NCBI GenBank assembly: GCA_030248195.1
Contig: JASAND010030234.1
Coordinates: forward strand, 62,001-126,000
From: Trissonchulus latispiculum
Taxonomy: Eukaryota > Nematoda > Enoplea > Enoplida > Ironidae
Direction: 5' to 3'
DNA length: 64,000 bases
In this document: piece by piece, positions 57,561 to 64,000 of the stretch
Numbering within the stretch: position 1 is the stretch's first letter
Layout: every line of letters starts with the position of its first letter
Position numbers and translations under genes: made by a program
The notes under the pieces: generated by a model
What the model saw: only the letters and a program-made list of their open reading frames with translations
Databases searched by the model: none
What the model was told of the DNA's origin: nothing

Positions 57561-59600
57561 ATTTTGTCCGCTCTAAAGAACATGCGAATTTCAAAAACAC
57601 TGTCTAATGTTAAAATTACTTAATGATTTTATGTTTTCCGGCATTAGCAATGTGTAATGAAGTGGGCAAGATCCAAAATTCGATCTGCTCCGAACTCTAA
57701 ACACTCTAAACTCCTCTTCTTTACACGGAAGATCAGCACGTCTGTTCGCAATGAAGCAGACTTAAGCACCAGATCTCTGAAAGGTGGTGTTCCAAAATCA
57801 GAGATTCTCTGCGGCCAACCTTAGAAGGGGTCTTTGTCGGTGAGTTCGTTTGAGGCTCCTGAGTAGATCTCCAGTCGGACAGCAAGAGGGGTCAGCACTT
57901 GCTTCCTTGATGATCTCTCCAATTGTACAGCAAGCGGGGTCAGCACTTGCTTTCTTGATGAGCACTGGATTTGGTTGAGTTCTTCCTCACTGGATCTTCG
58001 GTTCTTTCTTGTGGCTAGTAGTTGCACGGTAAACGTACCGTGTGTGAAGGCTAACTCGCCTGTGTTCGCTTGCACTAAGCTTATACGGTAAACGCACCGT
58101 AGGTGAAGGCAAACGCGCCTTTGTTGCTTGTAATAAGACTCAGTAACTAACAAACTGATTATTTAATGTAAACACTACAATTACTATTTGTACAGTTCTG
58201 TGCGTTCAAACTAACAATTACTACAATACGAACAGTTAGGTTACAGTACAATCAGATACAGTACATGTTTACTGTACCAGAGTTGCCAGATATTTTCCCT
58301 TCCTAGGTTATTATTAATATCATTCCAATCTGGAATAATATTACAAACTTTGGTTAAGTTATTGGGACAAGGTCGATACTCTTAACGCCTTTTACACCCT
58401 TTCACTCTACTAACTCTTTCTAACTCAATTTCCCTATATGCTGTGTGTTGCCCTATATGCTCGTGCTTTGTTACTCTTTATACGTCCCCTTACAATAGGA
58501 CTGTCAAACTAATATCACAATAAACTAAGTTACTAATTATTAACCTAGGGACGGTCTTTGGGTGAGCCCCTGAAAGTCGGACACCGCTTTCGCTCCGACA
58601 CTCAGTTCAGGGATGCTATGTGAGATAGAATTTGAGGATGAGCGAAACAGATGGGAGTTGGGAGGTCCTTCCTTACTTATTCCTAATTTGGTCTAAATTA
58701 ATACAGGTATACAATAATGATCTTCTGATCTTCTGGACAGGAATCAAAACAAGAGGGCCGGGGTGATGACTTTGGAGTTTAGAACGCAGATGGTTGACAT
58801 TTCAGCTTCAAAAGGGTGAGGATTGTTTTGGCTTGAAAGTCACTGAAAGTTCTCTCTGTATCCGGGTTTTAGGTCTATCCCAACATTGATCAGGTTCTGA
58901 TAGCTGCTAGCTGTTTCCTTCTCCAATCACTGAATTAGCAAAGCCGATTGACTAATGTACCTTCTGACAAAACTGACTGACGGATTCTACCGAAGACTGA
59001 TTCACAACCAGGACAACTTCCGGTCCACTGATACCCAAATATTATTAACTGAGCAGGAATTCACTATCTATCGCAGCTAACGTCTAACGATCCAGATGGG
59101 CAGCTTCGCAGTCAGATCCGCACCTGAATCAAATGGGTTAAAACCCATTAGTACTAGGTCACGGTGCGGGAATCGAACCCAGCAACCATTACTCGTTCTT
59201 TAGCTTTCCTGGCCCAAAATGTGCATTTTGGGCCCCCTTTGAAGTTACAACTTGACGAAATGACACAGAACCATTGGCTATTGCCTTTTTGACGAAATTA
59301 ACTGTTCTTAGTAATTTCTTGTCATAAAACAGACCTTCCTGGCCAATTTAGATTACAACTTGCTGTTTTTTATTACACTTGAAGCAATTCTTCGTGCAGA
59401 CAAAACGATTCGAAATGTTCTCACGTCTGGACCCAAACTAGGTCTTGCTGACTTGCAACTGGATGAAACAATTCTTAAAAAACGTGTAAACCTCGCTATT
59501 CGTACATTACTTGAAAATCTTGCTAGTTTCTGTCTTTTTCTTGCACAAACCGGGCCGCCTGGCCCGTCTTAGGTTAATTCAAACAGATCCTGACAGAAAC
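57561..59600. other. loop between the palindrome arms
   Basis: About 2 kb unique to the centre. A short duplicated stretch at 57870-57960 contains two copies of GGGTCAGCACTTGC. A pair of related words TACGGTAAACGCACCGTA-like lies at 58030-58105. At 59160-59185 (minus) GGGTTCGATTCCCGC resembles a tRNA T arm without the rest of a tRNA. No gene was recognised. Confidence 0.4.
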
Positions 59601-62600
59601 TCACAGGTTCGCTTGAACAGATTAATTGACCGAACAAAACTTGCATCTCTGGCCTAGTTCTAGCCCAATTTTGTTGGTTTGCCACGGGAAACAGGCTTAT
59701 TTCCCGTGGCCTGCTGCTAATCTTGAACGTACACAAAACTTGATGTTTTTACATAAATTTCTAATGTTGGAAGATGGTCAGATATTTATTGTTTACTACA
59801 ATTAACCTAGCTACTGCCTACTTACCTATGTATATTAAACTACTAAAACTTACGTAATGCTAACTAATGAATTAATATTGCTGATTATTTGATTAACATT
59901 TTATGACTAATCAGTTTCCTACCTATATTGATAAAATAAATTAATAGGCTGCTTTGTGGGTGAGTTCTTGCACATAATTAGTATTAACTGTTTTCTTACC
60001 CAAAATGCAAAAACTCACTCACTCACTATCTCAGCAGCCTTTTTACGCAGTCCCTACTTACCGACCTACCGAACTACGTCTACTTCTAAATCTACCTACC
60101 CCGTATCCTAGTGCCCTAACAGGGGACGTGCAGAACCGCTATTCGATCCGGTGCTGGCAACCCCAGCAGCCAGCCGAGTGGCACCACCCTTTCACACGAG
60201 CACATAATTGCATTCGTGCAAAACTGGCATATAAATTAACAAAATTTCGATGAACACGGATTTGAGGAAAAGTTATATATTCTTGTAGAGCTTAAAAAAC
60301 TGAGCATTTTTTGTGCTTACAGCACCAAAAAATGTTAAGTAATTAGTGAGAAAAACCTAATTAAAGTTTGTTTCCACATATGCATAATTTATATATATTG
60401 TACTAATTGAACTGCACACGTGCTAATTTGCTACATTGCTTTCTTATACAGGCTAGCTTGAACTCGTTCTAATTGTAACCCGTTAGCTCAATGGAAGAGC
60501 ACTGGACCTATTAATCCAGAGAACCTGAGTTCGAATCTCAGTACGGGTCTACTTCTTTTCTTTTAGTTTGGTCTGTCTTTTGGCCTTTGACATGGGAAGT
60601 TGAGTGATTACGGTAACGACCGTGAGCCCATGATAATTTTAGGCCGGGACCATTAATATCCCCATCCTAACTATTTCCCAATTATTAATAACGTCAGATA
60701 ATTAATACATAACGACTGCAACTGTATTTTTACCTAGGACTAATTTACACTGCCAGTCCGCTAATCGGACATCTGTTACGAGACTTTTATTGTGATGTGT
60801 TTCTACCTATTTTATGTATTATCTTCATTTCTAACCCGATTAGTGCTGGATTTCATGGTTGCGGCTCATCTGTCCCCCAATCGCAGGGCGACCTACACAG
60901 ATGACCGGAAATCCGACAGACCTACAGACCTAATAGGGGGTCCCCGTGACCCTAGGCTGCAGAGTCTGCCCTAACCGTCAAGCAGAACAATATTAGACAA
61001 AATTTCACATTGCATTTACTCCGAAACTGGCAATTTTACATCAAACACACGTCTAAGCTTTGACTGAAATAAATCCCCTAATTAGTTGCGAATAGGGGGC
61101 AAATTGCTACTCAATTTGGCCCACTTCCTGCCTAATACCTGAGCAATTACACATTCATTCTGGCATTTCCAAGACCCTTATCAAACAAAGGGAGTTTACA
61201 TGGTCCGCCTTCAATCACACTCACAGTCACACAATTTTGGTTGAGAATTAACACTTAAAAAGGGGCTAAACCTGGAACCTCATAATCCATAAGGAATTTG
61301 CTCAAGAAGCCAACTACGTAAATTTAGGGTTCACATTCACACAGTAATGAGCACAATCACACCAACATCAACACAAACGGCTACACATTATAATACAAAT
61401 CCTAACTCTTTCCTACCTAAACCTACCTAAATCTACCAATTCTTTGTATGCACTTTTTGTTGTGATTTTTTGGAATTAAGGGGTCTCCGTCTGGAGCCCA
61501 AGGTGTGTAAGTTTGTGACTTTAACTGAGACTATAAACTTTGGAACTTTGAGAATTTTGTTGGAAAGCTCACGAGTAATAATTGCTCGGCAATTATTACT
61601 AAACAACACACTCATTTCCGCTAAGGACAACTTGATTAAATTAACTTTGGGGAAGCCGGCCATTCCCCTCAAAAATACTGAATAATTAGTAATTAAAGCT
61701 GTTTCTGAGTTTTAAATCCTATTAGTTTTAGGTAGCCGACCTACACAAATAGCATAACACGATTACAGACAATAGTTTTAACTACAGTAGTGCCTAACTG
61801 TACGAACATGGCCAGCAATTCCTAATTGCCGGCTGTGGGGAGAATTATTCCCTAGGCCTAACTTAGTTCATTACACGAGGTCGTAACCAAGGGACCTCCT
61901 ATCTTAACTCAGGGGTGGGTCCCCACTCAAAATGCCAGTTCTTCACAAAACCCCGAGAAATGGAAAAAGGTGAAAAAGTTGGGCATAAAGCCCCTACTAC
62001 AAATTAAGGCCAACTGGGCCGTGGCTTGGTAACACAAAAGCAGTATAGTTTAAGGCCCGAAGGCCACAAAAAAGTGAATTTTAATTGAAAGCCCGAAGGC
62101 CACAGAAAGCAAGTTTTAGGCCAAAAGGGCCTTTCTATAAATCCCTAAACTCGTGTTCCTAATAGTGTAAATCCGGCCGAGCATAGTACGCTCATATGGC
62201 CCTCAACATGCTGTGTTTGCTGTGTTGCTCAAGTCATCTCCTCTGACCTGTGTGGGCCAGAGGAGGTCCTAACTCGTGTTCCTAAGGGGGGTCTAAATGC
62301 GTTGGGGATTCTCCGGTCAAAACGCTGGCACACCAGGAGAACGCATTTTAAAGGGGAGAAAACACGACCGCTCTCGGTCGGACCTCAAGCAAACACTGAG
62401 GAGAATTTTGAATTTTCTCGTGAGCCGGCCTCACGCCTGTTGCCGGTCTCTTTGAAGCGGACGGGATTTCCAGACTCTCCTGGAAATCCCCTTTGTTAGC
62501 GAAGACCCGACGTGGGCTGTTTGCACGCCTGGCCCACCGGAATAGAGATTTATGGAGGGTCTAGAATTATGACCCCTTTGTGTGATAAATTTCCAGAGCT

Positions 62601-64000
62601 GAATCTCCAGAAACTTTCCAGACTTTTTGGTTAACACATAAAGGTAACCAAAGGGGAAAGTTTCTGATAAAAATATAAATTCTCTTGAAATGGAAAACGA
62701 AACAGTACGAAAAAATGGCCTCTCGGGGCCCAATATGAAAAAACAAATATTAACTACCGTGGTTGTTGTAAACTTTTGTAAAATTTGTGTTTTGTATTTT
62801 TTAGGCGCTCCCTTATTCACTGGCCCCTTTCTCTCTCTTTTAGTCATGATATTTCGGCCAGGAACAAGGGAGGCCGCCTTGTTAATCCCAGCGACAATTG
62901 CTCTCCCTCACTAGCGCTGGAAGTTCCTACCGTAAGGAACAGGAGGGCAATTGTTGCGCAAAAGTTGTGCATACAAAGAGCTACGTATTTTTCTAGCTAA
63001 TTAAAATTAAATATTAATAATCTACGTACGAAACTACCTAAGATAGCTTATTTTCCTTATATTTTAATAATTTGGGAGAGGGTTATGCCCCCCTCGAACC
63101 TATTTTCACCTATATGTACACACTAAGTCTTCCTCTGCGAGGCAAGTCTTCGCTGGCAAAGGGCCAACAGAAGCCCAAGAATGGATAGGGGGATGAATGA
63201 AAACATGAATGGGCGTAACAACAAGTGCTTGTTACGCCCACTTAAGGGGTTTACGTAAGGTTAAAATTAAAGAATTAAATTTTAAAGTTACAAAACTATT
63301 TTAACCCATATCTTTCGCAATATTGGGAGTTAAAAGACCGGGTTTGGATTTTTGGAACCAGGAAGAAATTGCCTTTCAGATGAACCTAAGTTATATTTTC
63401 ACTCAAAATCGTCAAAGTTCATTAATTATTGCCTAATTACCACTAATTAGGCCTAACTAGCACATATTAGTGCTCCAAGACCATATTTCATACACCTAGC
63501 TACGAATAATTAAGTTTAAATGACCCATCTTCCAACGTATAACTGTATTGTATATGTCATGTTTAACTGCATTTTCTGTAATAGTTCACTACTTTTCGAG
63601 TGATGCCTTTGATAAACTTTCCTTTTTGCTATTATAAGTTTACTTTAAATGAAATTTTGAACCATTTTCAAGCAACAGGAGGGGGGCCCGTTAAGGCCTG
63701 GGGGAAGAGTAACGACTCCTCCGTTAGTTGATCAAAGACTATAGTTGGGGCCTATTACTGACCCTGGAGTGGTAACGACCTCTCCGTTAATTGTTAGCCC
63801 TGATCAATCCTTATTAGCTCATATTACGCTAGGTTCCTAGCCTATTCTGGCACCACCTAAGCAGATTATAACGCTAGTTTTAACCTTATTTCTTGCACCT
63901 ATTTTCTACTGAGTCCCTATTCTCTTCTTGCGCTAGTCCTTCGTGTTCTAACACTATTATAAACCTAGTTTCTTAACCACGCTAGAACCTATGTCCCGTT
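59601..64000. repeat. right arm of the large inverted repeat, runs to the window end
   Basis: Imperfect inverse of 52490-57560 (marks listed there). It lacks the LTR element. The arm is still paired with the left arm at the last base of the window (CTAGAACCTATGTCCC against GGGACATAGGCTCTAG at 52500), so the outer border on this side is not seen. Confidence 0.85.
60478..60549 (+). pseudogene. diverged tRNA-like sequence in right palindrome arm
   Basis: Counterpart of the tRNA-like gene at 56300-56372. The acceptor is ACCCGTT against TACGGGT (six pairs, one mismatch), the D arm GCTC/GAGC is kept, and the T arm is intact. The anticodon loop between CTGGA and TCCAG is CCTATTAA, eight bases with no normal U33-anticodon register. 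It is therefore probably not a working tRNA. Confidence 0.6.

Noticed and set aside
59155..59190. GGGTTCGATTCCCGC on the minus strand as a tRNA
   Set aside because: Only a T-arm-like word; no acceptor, D or anticodon arms can be folded around it.
1..64000. CRISPR arrays, operons, bacterial promoters or terminators
   Set aside because: The window is eukaryotic; the tandem arrays present are coding repeats or transposon-internal repeats, without the repeat-spacer layout of CRISPR.

Overview
This window is nuclear DNA from an invertebrate animal. Both protein-coding genes have GT-AG introns, there are eukaryotic tRNA genes with A and B boxes, and most of the rest is small DNA transposons (MITEs), an LTR element and a very large inverted repeat. 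I could not place the phylum.

The dominant object is a minus-strand gene whose first coding exon runs from an ATG at 37666 to a splice donor at 10185, about 27.5 kb open in one frame. Two further exons (8938-8737 and 7362-7246) splice in frame and together complete an eight-cysteine zinc finger of the RIM/Fife/Piccolo class, which are presynaptic active-zone scaffolds. The visible coding sequence is about 9,267 codons and does not end in the window. About 6,400 residues of it are roughly 80 tandem copies of a 78-residue unit centred on a helix like DLSGLTQEEIDHLLSVM. That helix resembles the Rab-binding helix that lies before the zinc finger in RIM-type Rab effectors. This expanded array is my main candidate for an undescribed system.

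On the plus strand at the left, six exons between 609 and 4233 encode the C-terminal part of a FAM187-like type I membrane protein: a TSP1-like module, an Ig fold, one membrane helix and a cytoplasmic tail. Its 430-base intron holds a tRNA-Gly(UCC) gene whose poly-T terminator is also the polypyrimidine tract of the next 3' splice site.

Region by region: 1-608 has no gene recognised; 609-4233 is the FAM187-like gene with a 9-bp-TSD MITE in one intron; 4.4-7.0 kb is a SINE-like fragment and a nest of TIR elements; 7.2-37.7 kb is the active-zone gene; 37.7-48.2 kb is non-coding and rich in fold-back MITEs; 48.4-52.1 kb is a decayed minus-strand retroelement-like block; 52.5-64.0 kb is an imperfect palindrome with arms of about 4.5-5 kb and a loop of about 2 kb. 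Each palindrome arm carries a tRNA-like sequence, and the left arm is interrupted by a young 1,279-bp gag-only LTR element with a perfect 5-bp target duplication.

The two protein genes converge. The rest of the active-zone gene (in this class usually PDZ and C2 domains) and the start of the FAM187-like gene (signal peptide and first Ig domain) are not visible here.
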